In this document: piece by piece, positions 54,246 to 64,000 of the stretch
Numbering within the stretch: the stretch's first letter is position 1
Layout: each line of letters opens with the position of its first letter
Source: Dipteris shenzhenensis
Taxonomy: Eukaryota; Polypodiophyta; Polypodiopsida; Gleicheniales
Assembly (NCBI GenBank): GCA_047967505.1
Contig: CM106538.1
Strand: one strand, 5' to 3'
DNA length: 64,000 nucleotides
Notes under the pieces: model-generated
What the model saw: only the letters and a program-made list of their open reading frames with translations
What the model was told of the DNA's origin: nothing
Database searches by the model: none
Program-made: the position numbers and the translations under genes

Positions 54246-57065
54246 GAGGATTTCTAAGAGAGATTATTCCTAGCCTTATGCAAGTACAAGTGGAGCTTTG
54301 CCGCCACTACTCTACACACACATTCTATGCTACCTAAGTCCATGTTGGCATAGAGACAACATGCATGCTTACATTCAAGCACAAGGGCAAAATCAATATC
54401 TACAACTCAAGCATGTAACACTTAACAATTTTTTAAAGCATGCAACATGATATAGATTGCACTCGTGTTTTGTTTTGATAGTCGGATTCCAGTTTACATG
54501 CATGGAAAACTATAAAAGAAATGCATCCACAAACAAAACCACCTCTCTCTTCGAGAGAGCCCAAGGACCTATCCCCTAAGAGTGGTCGTATCTAGCTCTT
54601 ATGCCTTGTGAGCAGAGGGGCTAGGGACTACTCCGCGAGCCTGGCCTTGGCGTCGGGCTTAAGATAAGAGAGGAGAATTTACCTCTCAAATCAAAAGCAT
54701 TGAAAAATGAATTGGCACTGTCCTTATATAATTGAGGCAGTACTGGTACGATCGGTACCTAGCCTTACACCATTGGTAGAAGTCTTGATATTGGTGGTAT
54801 CAATCTTACTGCTAGTAGTACTATGATATATACCATCGGTAAATACAATAGTAACCATGAGCTAAAATTGTGCCTAATTTTTTGATCAGTATTATTGCTT
54901 TTGTCAAGGGGTACTATAGAATATACCGACAATAAAGACCCTTGTACCAACAGTATAATTTGCTCTACTATTAGTTGTATACACCATAGTACTAGTAGTA
55001 AATAGCTAGCTTTCTGTTTTGTTGTTATTGCATACGTGAATTCATGAATAGAGTGTTCATAAATGTTAATCATGCAAAAAGTTGTGTGATTACGTGAATA
55101 TGCAATTCTTGCCCCTTCCCATTGTTGTCTATCGCCCTTGGGACCAACACCGTTGTGCTGAATATATAGCCTCACAAGTTGGCTACCTCTTATGGTCAAA
55201 GTCTTTAGTTCTTAGTAACCTCGGGACATTTTATATAGTCCATAGCCATCTTTGAAGAGGAAGGCAGCCTAGATATTTTCTCAAATGATATACAAAGTTT
55301 CTAAATTTTAGCTTAAGAAATTACTCTAAGGTTTCTTTTGCATATTGTTGGAAGTTCATGGATAATTTCTTACAACCATAAATTTGTTGCATGTTACAAT
55401 ACCACCCTTAATAGTCGTTCATGACATGAACTAAAGATGATTGAAGTACAATGGTTGGATTTAGATTATGAACAAAATCCATATTCCTAAATGTCTCTTT
55501 ATGAGAGAAAAGTAATTGAAAGACTTAAAAAGTACATCAACTTTAAGTTATTAAATGACTTTTTATGAATGCTCAAATTCTTCAAAGAGATGAAAATGAA
55601 GTATGTTATATAGGTCCAATACCTTGTTGTTATGGGGGCTGAAGGGACACTTTTTCAAAGACCTACGTAGCATTGTCAACATAAATATCGGGGATCTTCA
55701 TGAATATAATATTTTATTGGAATAGGATGAGTTTTTTAAAAATAAGGTATTAAAAGAAAAAGAGAAAACAATGCATTTAATGGAGCTTTTATAAGAGAAA
55801 TTTTTGGACTTTAGAGATATATTTTTTCCATTATTGAGTACATTTGTAGACGTTTATCATGAAGGCTAGACTTTGTTCATGTCCAATACTATTATACTTT
55901 TTAAAAAATATCGACACCTTTCACATGGAATGGGAATAGATCTATGCAAGAAGAAGAATGTCATAAAATAAGAGTAAAGGCCATGCACTCATACTTTTGA
56001 TGTGTTCTCCTCAACAAATTGTCTTAAAAAGTTCTTATGGCCATTCCTTGTACCTTTGCTAGGCGGCAATTACCGCCGATACATATATTTAGTTTAGGAT
56101 GCTTAAAAGTAGAAGCTAAATTTTCTACATTGCGTGCATCTAATATAAACTATAATGTAGATGGAAAACCATGCTTAAGAAACACAAACATTATTTTTAT
56201 CCCATAGTGACCATGACTATGAACGTGTCAAACCATTTGCAACTTTGAAACTATAGGATAGTAACATGCCAATAGGTCCCCAAATGTAAAAAATATAGTT
56301 TTAAAGACTAAGATTGTAGATATTTCTCATTAATTGGATGGTTTGTGTATTTGTAATTCCACGTAAGTCAATTTGTCTACCCGATTGATGATGATATTTA
56401 TATGTAATCGAAATTGCTAACCCTTATTCAGGCTCTCTAGTCCTCTCTGCTCATGCAAGCTCATCCTCTTTGGCTCTCCAACCTTGCTCAAGGTATTAAT
56501 AGTCCTTCTGGGATTGTGTTCCATTCTTGCTTTCAACTTTGTGGTATTGTTCTATTGCTTTACCATCCACTCATTGACTATGTCCAATGCCATGCTTTGA
56601 TGCAATGCCTATTGTGACATGATTTCATCCTTGATCATGATATCAATGTCTCTTTTCGTTGGGGATTCTTCACTATGCCATAAGTTCATGTGAAATGCCA
56701 TTTCTTAGGGCCTAACAAGAGATTGGCACCACTGCCATTCTCCACTTGTACAAATGTTTACCCACACTACACCCTCAACACAATGTTGACTTGTGAACTC
56801 AGTGGCCGTGTGTTTGGTTGTTTTTGTAGTCAATCACAACTGTTCATTTGTTTTTTGTACACATGTGTTTCTTGCACCGATTATAAATGTGTGCTTGCTC
56901 ACACACATTATATAGTTTTTTACACTTACTATCTCGACACTAATTTTAAGATAATTCTAGCATTCGGTGTGATATTCAATGTTCAATGTGCAAGAGGTTG
57001 GGCATCTATTTATCATCTCCAGTGTAGTTTTGGTAAAGGCACAATAGCACCCCAAAGATCTATCT
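54246..57065. other. No gene recognised
   Basis: Anonymous AT-moderate sequence. The longest frames (144 codons minus at 54765-55199, 125 codons plus at 56690-57067) match nothing I know. Confidence 0.35.
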
Positions 57066-57212
57066 AAAATAAATGAAATATCTATGCAAAAATGCATATA
57101 CCCTCATTTTACATGAAGTAAATGAAATATATTCACAAAAATACATATACCTTCATTTCACATGAAATAATTGAAATATCTTTACGAAAATACATATACC
57201 TTCATTTTACAT
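57066..57212. repeat. Three tandem copies of a 50-52-bp unit
   Basis: Each copy has AATGAAATAT, ACAAAAATACATATACC and TTCATTTTACATGAA, with a few substitutions. Confidence 0.85.
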
Positions 57213-57376
57213 GAATGTGTGTATGGACGTGTGTGTGCGTGCGCACACACACGATTGGCACACACACGATTGGCACACACACATGCACGCACACATAGGC
57301 ACATTCAGATGCACATAAATGCATGCCCATGCGTGCACACACACATGTACATGTGTATGTATGTACGAATGTATAG

Positions 57377-57434
<58 letters not shown>

Positions 57435-57765
57435 ACACACACACACACACATGTATACACACGCATGCACATGCATATGTACATGTGCATGCACACATGC
57501 ATGCGTGTGTGCACACGCACACACACATGCACACACACAAGCATGCATGCCTGCACGTGTGCACATGCACACAAAGAGAAAAAAGAAAAAGGAATTACAT
57601 TATAGATTACTATGTCTATAATCTTTGGGCCTCTTTTAATTGAATGCATATGCATAATTACATGTACATACATATTTATCACATGTGTGAGCATGTGCAT
57701 GCATGTGTGTACACACACACACACACACAGAGTGAGCATGTGCATGCATGTACGTGTGTGTGTTG
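57213..57765. repeat. Compound (GT)n/(CA)n/(GATA)n/(GA)n alternating purine-pyrimidine region
   Basis: About 550 bp is made mostly of TG/CA and GCATGCA words, broken by GATA repeats (57375-57400), (GA)n (57401-57430) and (AC)n. An ordinary 80-bp stretch lies at 57570-57650. Such alternating sequence is prone to left-handed helix formation. Confidence 0.9.
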
Positions 57766-58082
57766 CATGATTGAACTTGCCAAAAATATTAAAATTGAAC
57801 TATAATGAAAAAGCTCGAACAAGAAAGACTTAACCAATTTTAAGGGCAGGCCAACTGTTGAGTAATATAATTAGAGCTAAAAGTGGCCTGAAGCATTGTG
57901 GGAGTTGATTTAATTGAGAGGCTACTAAAGGTGGAAATAGCTTCAAGTTATATCTTTGATGAAATACCTTCATAAAAAATGTATGAATAGAGCTAGATCC
58001 TTTTTATTCGATTGTTCAATCTTTAGTGCTTTATTTCATAAGATGTCTTTTACTCCTTGCCATGCTAATATCAAGTTGCCCA

Positions 58083-58087
<5 letters not shown>
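57766..58087. other. No gene recognised
   Basis: Anonymous sequence between two microsatellite regions. Confidence 0.35.

Positions 58088-58135
<48 letters not shown>
58088..58135. repeat. (GA)n microsatellite
   Basis: A pure GA run of about 48 bp. Confidence 0.95.
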
Positions 58136-58138
<3 letters not shown>

Positions 58139-59405
58139 CCTTATCATCCCTCTTTTGAAAAAGAGCATTCTAACAATGATATGTGCTTGCAATTCAAGTG
58201 GCACAGAAGTGTTAGGTGAGATGGCTTGATTGCAAGCTTCTTTTTTAGGATTAGTGCATTAAAATGTAAAGTGTAAAATTTGGATCCACTCCCATGGGAA
58301 TCAATTAAGAGAGGCACGTTTACCTTTATAGAAAATAAAATTAACTTGAAGCGACATGGAGAAGGCCTTTTGCCATTGATGGGACTACGCTTAAGTGCTT
58401 GTGAAGGTTAAGAAAAGGTGAAATCAAGGAACATAAGTGTAAGGGAGCTTGATGGGTGTTGAAAAGGGAGGAAGGCATGCTAGGTGGGGGAAGCAAAGCT
58501 TGTGTACTTGAGGAAAGAATCTATAGAGGGAGGGTCATCCACACACACATTTAGGTGAGCTCGTTATTGTGCTATTATACAAAGCATAATCAATACAATC
58601 TCATTTTTTGGAGAGAGAGAGAGAGAGAGTTCAAAACTAAATACGCTCACACCTTGGGATCAAAATACACATTGGGTATGGAGCACAACACTGGAACTCA
58701 GTGAACCTAGAAGGAAAGCCAAGAGCAAGAGAGAGGAGGGGGGGGGGAGCATGAGGTACTACGGCAAGACTCCTTCATGAGGGGTTTGTGTTTTTAAAGT
58801 TGATGGGACCCTAGAAATTAAAGTATGCAACTTGTTATTCGACTCACACACACAACTTGGGTAGGACAAAGAGAGCAGATTGCAAATAACTCCATGGTTA
58901 CAATAAATTATGTGGCATCAAGGCCACCACTCATTGAGGTTGGTTCACAGTGAGAGAAAAAAGGAAGTAAGCTCTCTTAATTTGAGAGAGAGGGGTGACA
59001 AGTTTGCCCATCGATTTAAGTGTGTGAGAGATGGGAGACAAGTGTGCCCATTGATTTAAGCGGAGCAGAAAATCCGTCATTGATTTAAGCACAACTGAAA
59101 ACTACTGAGCAAACATACTCAATCAAACATCCAAAATTAATAAGATGAAGCATCCAAAGTTTGTGAAAGAATGATCGGGTGTGCTCAAAAGAAATACAAG
59201 ATTTGAGTGCTTGAAATGTGACTCTTGTATACACACCATAGTGCTAGAAAAAACTATCCTTTAGTGTATTTTGCACAAGTTGAAATTGTGAAAAACCAGA
59301 TCAATTTTCTCATTGTCTTTAGAATATCGGTCTAAAATTTTGATAAATTTAGTGCAAAATGTGCTTTGAGAGTGCCTTTTTTTGATTGGTTAGGAAAAAA
59401 GCTTT
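58136..59405. other. No gene recognised
   Basis: A small (GA)n at 58612-58630, a G10 run near 58739-58748, and a short tandem of TGCCCAT(C/T)GATTTAAG around 59005-59090 are the only structured parts. Confidence 0.4.
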
Positions 59406-59409
59406 CTCC

Positions 59410-59613
59410 TAGCACTCACACACACGTACACACCCATACACACAGGCGCGTGCATGCATGCACACAAACACACATTTGCAAGAAAGAAATGCAAGTTGCG
59501 ATGTGACTCTTACACACACACTTTTTATGAAATGACTCTTACACACACACACATAAAGGCAATGGATGCAAGATTGGAGACGCGCACACACATTTGCTAG
59601 CAAGGGATGCAAG

Positions 59614-59654
<41 letters not shown>

Positions 59655-59941
59655 AAAGACACACACCATCAAAGAAATGCAAGATTGGAGTGATTGATGA
59701 AATGTGGATCTTCTCCAACACACAAAAACACACACACACACACACATACACAAACACACACACGAGCTGAAATAGGTAGCTCGAGATTGAATCTTACAAA
59801 CACACACTTTTTGTGGTTACTCTAGACACTCTCCCCCCGAACTCCACCCAAAAAAAAAAAAAGACACAAATTTGCCAAGAAGGAAGGCAAATACTAGATA
59901 GAGACACACTTTTTAGTAGATCTCTCTCTCTCTCACACACT

Positions 59942-59979
<38 letters not shown>

Positions 59980-59980
59980 A
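59410..59980. repeat. (AC)n-rich tandem region
   Basis: Units of about 60-80 bp alternate a short unique segment (AAGAAATGCAAGATTGGA type) with (AC)n runs; the last run (59941-59978) is pure. It ends about 360 bp upstream of the SKIP35-like start codon and so lies in that gene's 5' flank. Confidence 0.9.
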
Positions 59981-59999
59981 TCATCCCCCCACAGCCTCC

Positions 60000-60341
60000 C
60001 CTGTTTTACCTCTTGTGAGGCCACCACCCACCCCATCTGCTTCTTCCCCTCTCGAATTTGCCTCTTCTCCTCTCTACCTTCTTCTTTTTCTTCTTGTTCT
60101 TCTTCTTCTTCCTCGACTTGCCTCCTTCCCTGTACCTAGCTCCTCTTCTGCCGGCCTTTCTCCCTTACTTTTATCCTCCCCAATCACCTCAAACCCTTTT
60201 CTGCAGGCCCCTCTCCTTCCTTTCCATTCCTCTTAGCTTCTCGGATTCTTCCTTGCTTTCGCCCTCGCCCCTCCATCTCTTTAGCTCCTCCGATTGTTTG
60301 TGTCATGCTTTAGCCCTCCCCTGCCCATTTGCATAGCACGG
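60000..60341 (+). promoter_or_regulatory. Pyrimidine-rich 5' flank / leader of the SKIP35-like gene
   Basis: About 340 bp immediately upstream of the start is dominated by CTTCTTCC-type pyrimidine tracts, a common feature of plant 5' untranslated regions. No TATA box is evident, so core promoter position is unknown. Confidence 0.4.
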
Positions 60342-61930
60342 ATGGAGGACAGTGTGCCCATGGACGAAGACGAGCCTGTCGAAATGGTGCGGAACACTTT
60401 TGAGTGTGAGCTCGGCGCCCATGGCCCCGTCGAGGACATGGTTCCTTATCCTCATTCAGAGTGTACCACGAGCTTCAGTGTGGGATCCAAGCCTGAATGC
60501 CCGGATGAGACTTTCGCGGAAGTAGTAGAAGATGGGGTGGACGCTGATTACGGTAACATGGACGACTGCCGTTCTGGGCCTCAAGTAACGGAATCAAACT
60601 GCATATCCGAGGTGTGGTGTGCTCCTGATCCCTGTCCGACCACACGAGGAGAAGAAGGTAGGGATGACCGGATCGGAGAGCGGGATGCAGCTCAAGGCAG
60701 GGGAAAGAGCAGGTTTAGGGAAAGACTGGGTGTCAAACGCCATGAGCATAGGCGGGATAAGGTCGAAATTGGCCGGTCCTTTCAGCTTGCCGTGGGTGCA
60801 CACGACTGGAATCTTGCAGACAGCTTGATTCCCTTGGCGGATATGCAAAGGCTGAATGACGGATTGTGCATTGCTCTTGATTCCGTGTGGTTTCTCAGTA
60901 CCCACGACGAACTTTGTGGGGCGACCAGATTGATCGAAAGGCTCATAGAAGCGGGAGCACAAGATTTCACACGGGCGGCGCTTCGAACTTCATTTCTCGC
61001 ATCGTGTGTATCAGCTTGCCGAAGTCGAACGATGAGTCTTGCGGACACGGTAACCGTGATGGCTCAAAGGTAAGCTCTTGTTGGGGAAGGCGATGAGGAA
61101 ATTGTAAGAACTTCGTGTATTAGGACGCTGCAGGGTTGTCTTCAATTCATAATCGCAAGTGTCTGGATTTAATAGTACGGGGAGTTTTGCTTTAGATTGT
61201 CCGTTTGGCATATGAATTCTGTCGATTACAGCTCGAAAGTTGGGAATCAGAATTGTGTTGGAAGATTGTGTAACGTTGAGTCGTTTTAGCATACGAGTTC
61301 CTGCGAATCTGTCGATAAAGCTCGATTCGCATTATGAGTTTGAGGGGTGGAATTAGTCTAAAGTGGGTTTTCTGAGATCCTGATCCAAGAGGAACAATAA
61401 TATGACGGTGGTCTCAGACAAAAAACCTTATTAGCCAGAGGAGCATTGTGTACTGTATCCTGACTATCATGTTGTCTCGTTGCAGACTGCGTGAGAGACT
61501 CCAAGAGTGCAGTGGGGATGAAATGTTGAAGGCGGAGGCAGCTGCCAAGGTACAGAGGTTCACTGAGTGGGCTTTGAAATGCATCGGCTCACATTCACGA
61601 GCACGGAGGCGAGGTCAGGGAGGAGAAGAAATAGTAGCTTATAATTCATCAATAGAATCACAACTCCAGCTCAAGGCATTCAAGAGGTTTCTTGAGCTGG
61701 CAGGAAATCGGCTTACAGGAAGGGATTACACAGAGGCATTTGATGCAGCATGTTTTCCGCTGACACTCTTTTCAACTGCCATTGACTGTGGATGGGCCTC
61801 TGGTATTGCTGCAAGCGCAATGCAAGGGCTGTTAGGAATGCTTGTTGAGGGCGGTGCTGACAATGTGAACCAGTGTTTCTTGGAGGCAGCAAGATTTGGC
61901 AGTACTGAACTGGTTCGAATTTTGTTGCAG
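60342..61930 (+). CDS. SKIP35: Ankyrin-repeat protein SKIP35-like, exons 1 and 2 (3' part beyond window)
   Basis: Exon 1 runs 60342-61069, intron 1 61070-61485 (GTAAGC...TTGCAG, phase 2), exon 2 61486-61930, followed by a GTAATC donor. The start is MEDSVPMDEDEPVE; an in-frame ATG 16 codons upstream is less likely. About 391 residues are covered: an acidic N-terminus, a basic segment (SRFRERLGVKRHEHRR), then blocks I know from plant SKIP35, VEIGRSFQLAVGAHDWNLA, ALDSVWFLSTHDEL, RTSFLASCVSACRSRTM, EAFDAACFPLTLF and GLLGMLVEGGADNVNQCF with RFGSTELVRILLQ. SKIP35 was named as an SKP1-interacting partner, so a role in SCF ubiquitin ligase complexes is likely. The family is roughly 600 residues long, so a third is still missing. 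Exon junctions keep the frame; the gene looks functional. Confidence 0.9.
61070..61485 (+). other. SKIP35-like intron 1
   Basis: 416 bp, donor AAAG/GTAAGC and acceptor TTGCAG/ACTGCG; splicing joins VMAQ-R to LRERLQECSGDE in frame. Confidence 0.88.
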
Positions 61931-63227
61931 GTAATCATAAGCCTGATTGCAGAAGAGCATCTAGACAGTAAGGTTTATGAACATTTTGAATCTGAGAGTC
62001 CAATTGAAGAAAGAAGTTGAAGTCATTCTTATAATAACATGGACACAGACCTTAACATTTCATGTTTGTCATAGTCAAGCAAGAAGTGAAGTCATTGACA
62101 CTGAACTTTCGTGATTTCCACAATGCATTGATCGTTTGCTTATTGCTCAATTCTGTTGATAAGTCTGCCGTCATACTGCCGTTTTAAGATATTTATGCTA
62201 CTGTAGAACTTGAGTGACCATGGCCTGGCTAGAAACACAAAATCGGACTGATGCTGCAGTGCTGTGTCCGTGTTGTCTCATAATATAAGATAATGGGAAA
62301 GGAATTCAAGACTAGACAGTTGCAAAGTAATGGTTTCCTCTCATTGGATGTCCCCTTGCTGATCTGAGTCACTGCTCTCTCTGTTTGCTCTGTGTGCCTG
62401 ACATCCACCACTGTTCTTCCAATTCTAATTTATTTTCCAATGCTGTTTCTGAGCACCCTTTCACAATTGCCCAAGGGGCTATTCAAGAACAGTTGCCTTT
62501 CTACATGGTCTGCATGTACTGTGAGTTCCTTTTGCTGGGTTCACATCAATGCATAGTTTTGCATGGCAGTAAAGTTTTCTATGGTCAAAAGTTCCTTGAG
62601 AAAAGCACACAAAGAAGAGACGTTGTTGAATGGTTGTGGGGTATGCAACAAAGTATGGCCCTTGATATTGTCATTCTTGAGGAGGTATCCTCCAACCTGT
62701 TGTGATGGTTGGTGTCTCATCAGATCGGACGCTTCTCTTCAGTTTCCATTCAAGAGACATTTTAGAGGCATGACTGTATATAGTCTGCGTTGCTAGAGCA
62801 GGAATAACTTTTATGGGTACAACTTTCAACAGGGGTGCAGCTCTTAACACATGCCCTCTTCTGTGCTCGCACCTTTTCATTTTGTCATTGTCCACAAGAT
62901 TCTGGAATTCAACATACAACTCTACGCTGCATGATGTTGTTTAGCTACGTGCTTTTTTGAATGCAGTCTAAACCTTTGCATAAACACTTGATCACTTTGA
63001 TTGGCTCAAGATCTGCTTAGGTGGGTTCAATAAATGGACTTTCTCTTGCTAATGCTAATTATGATATGTAGATGTCATAAGAAGTCTTTACGCTCACTGT
63101 CTGGGGCAGCAATCATTACTCCAGGTATTTGTCAGCAGCTCTTTAAGAAACTCAAGTGTATTAGAGTGAGTCTGCTAGACGGCAGCTGCTGCTTGGGTGC
63201 TGATGAGTAGATAAGTGTTGCTTGGCG

Positions 63228-63251
63228 CCCCCCCCCCCCCCCCCCCCCCCC
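63228..63251. repeat. Poly-C tract (24 bases)
   Basis: An uninterrupted run of 24 C, directly followed by AAACCAAACAAAAGG and then duplicated CTATCTAAGGTAGCTAT words. Confidence 0.95.
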
Positions 63252-63699
63252 AAACCAAACAAAAGGTATCTAAGGTAGCTATAGTTATCTACACTAGCTA
63301 TCTAAGGTAGCTATTAAAAGCCCCCTATCATTGATGACCAAGGCAAGGCCTCAAGGGTCAGGCAGCTTGTCATCGAGGTCAGAGCCTGCAATTTGTCATG
63401 GACCTTGGCCCATCTTTGGTATGTGTGCATCTGATTCCAATTGCATGAAGTGACTTCAAGACTGCCCTTTCATGTTGCTTCAAATTACACAACTCTTGCA
63501 TGCTTCATCTTGTGTAGGCTGCAGGGGACATCGAGTTTTCGAGGATCTATTAAGTATTCCATTTGTGTAGTTGGGTTTCTGTATCTTGTAGCATTCTTGG
63601 AGCAAGTAAGACACATGCTCTCTTTGTAACCACATGGAGCCTTGGTAGGGATAATTTTTTCATAGTGGTGACATTGCTTTGACTAAGTTAACAATCCTC

Positions 63700-64000
63700 A
63701 CTTTTTTGGTTATGGACAACACTACCCTCATGTAAGGCTCTGAGAACCAGGGTTTTCCGATGGGGAGAAGAACATAGAGCGGGCTGTGGCTCGTATAAGA
63801 GAGGAGCGGCACAGATATGGTATATCTGTGATGGTGGATGGATGGAGTTTTGCTCGTGGTCAAGGGCATTCTCGCATATTGTAGAGGCAAGTTGCGCTTC
63901 TTGTATTCATTCCAGATTGAGAAAGAATGATAGACCTGTGGAGTGAGCTAATGGAGAAGGTAGGGCCTCAACACGTCATTGAGTCCATTTCAGATGGTGA
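63700..64000 (+). mobile_element. hAT-type transposase remnant (DUF659 region), internally deleted
   Basis: On the plus strand, past scattered stops, reads EPGFSDGEKNIERAVARIRE, RHRYGISVMVDGWSFARGQG and then, after two stops, IDLWSELMEKVGPQHVIESI with SDG. The G-I-S-x-M-x-D-G-W motif followed by a WSELMEKVG..HVI..SDG block is the DUF659 pattern of plant hAT transposases. The stretch normally between them is shortened. The element continues beyond the window and lies inside the SKIP35-like intron in the same orientation as the gene. Confidence 0.65.

Larger units (their letters stand above)
61931..64000 (+). other. Start of a long SKIP35-like intron 2, continuing past the window
   Basis: The donor CAG/GTAATC follows LVRILLQ. 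The next family block, an IAxRNSLDVDVDLAL-type segment, is not found anywhere up to 64000, so the intron exceeds 2 kb. Read-through instead adds about 30 codons before a stop (62018-62020). It contains a 24-C run at 63228-63251 and the hAT remnant at its visible end. Confidence 0.7.

Overview
This is nuclear DNA of a land plant. Two host genes are recognisable: a plant family-1 UDP-glycosyltransferase (44.0-45.5 kb, minus) and the 5' half of a gene for the plant ankyrin-repeat protein SKIP35 (60.3 kb onward, plus). Both use short spliceosomal introns with GT-AG ends. Almost everything else is transposable elements, their remnants, and simple or tandem repeats. The density of (CT)n/(GA)n arrays, the coexistence of a canonical Helitron with a Helentron-type element, and the long transposon-filled intron would suit a large non-seed-plant genome such as a fern, but that is inference; the sequence does not fix the species.

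Layout. 0-2.3 kb: Helitron replication-initiator gene (minus), running off the left edge, with an upstream coiled-coil pseudogene at 3.0-3.7 kb. 4.2-10.1 kb: two families of degenerate tandem units interleaved with long (CT)n arrays. 10.1-10.5 kb: antisense fragment of the same LINE family that lies complete at 30.9-38.1 kb. 11.5-12.96 kb: 3' half of an old LINE. 13.6-17.25 kb: Ty3/Gypsy-like gag-protease remnant ending abruptly at a small inverted-repeat element (17.25-17.85 kb). 18.3-21.2 kb: dispersed and inverted relatives of that element, enclosing a tandem array with conserved hairpins (19.9-20.9 kb). 22.2 kb: fragment of a 2-oxoglutarate dioxygenase. 22.9-27.5 kb: little that can be recognised. 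27.8-28.7 kb: truncated, partly inverted copy of the UGT gene and its upstream region. 30.0-30.9 kb: old antisense LINE remnant interrupted by a complete 7.2-kb LINE with a 17-bp target-site duplication. 38.3-40.9 kb: purine-rich minisatellite, a CCACRTGG-rich segment and about 1.4 kb of (GA)n-type repeat. 41.4-42.3 kb: tail of a third LINE lineage. 44.0-45.5 kb: the UGT. 45.9-51.1 kb: decayed Helentron (Rep, PIF1-like helicase, endonuclease) whose 5' coding segment is inverted. 51.2-60 kb: mostly anonymous DNA with minisatellites and (AC)n/(GA)n arrays. 60.3-64 kb: SKIP35-like exons 1-2 and a long intron containing a hAT (DUF659) remnant.

The window does not contain genes that act together in a pathway. 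Its interest is structural: nested insertions that can be dated relative to each other, two independent inversions inside otherwise recognisable coding sequence, in-frame protein repeats in a Helitron initiator, and a hairpin-bearing tandem repeat. Many of the inactivating changes in the elements are C-to-T type at CpG, consistent with decay of methylated transposons.
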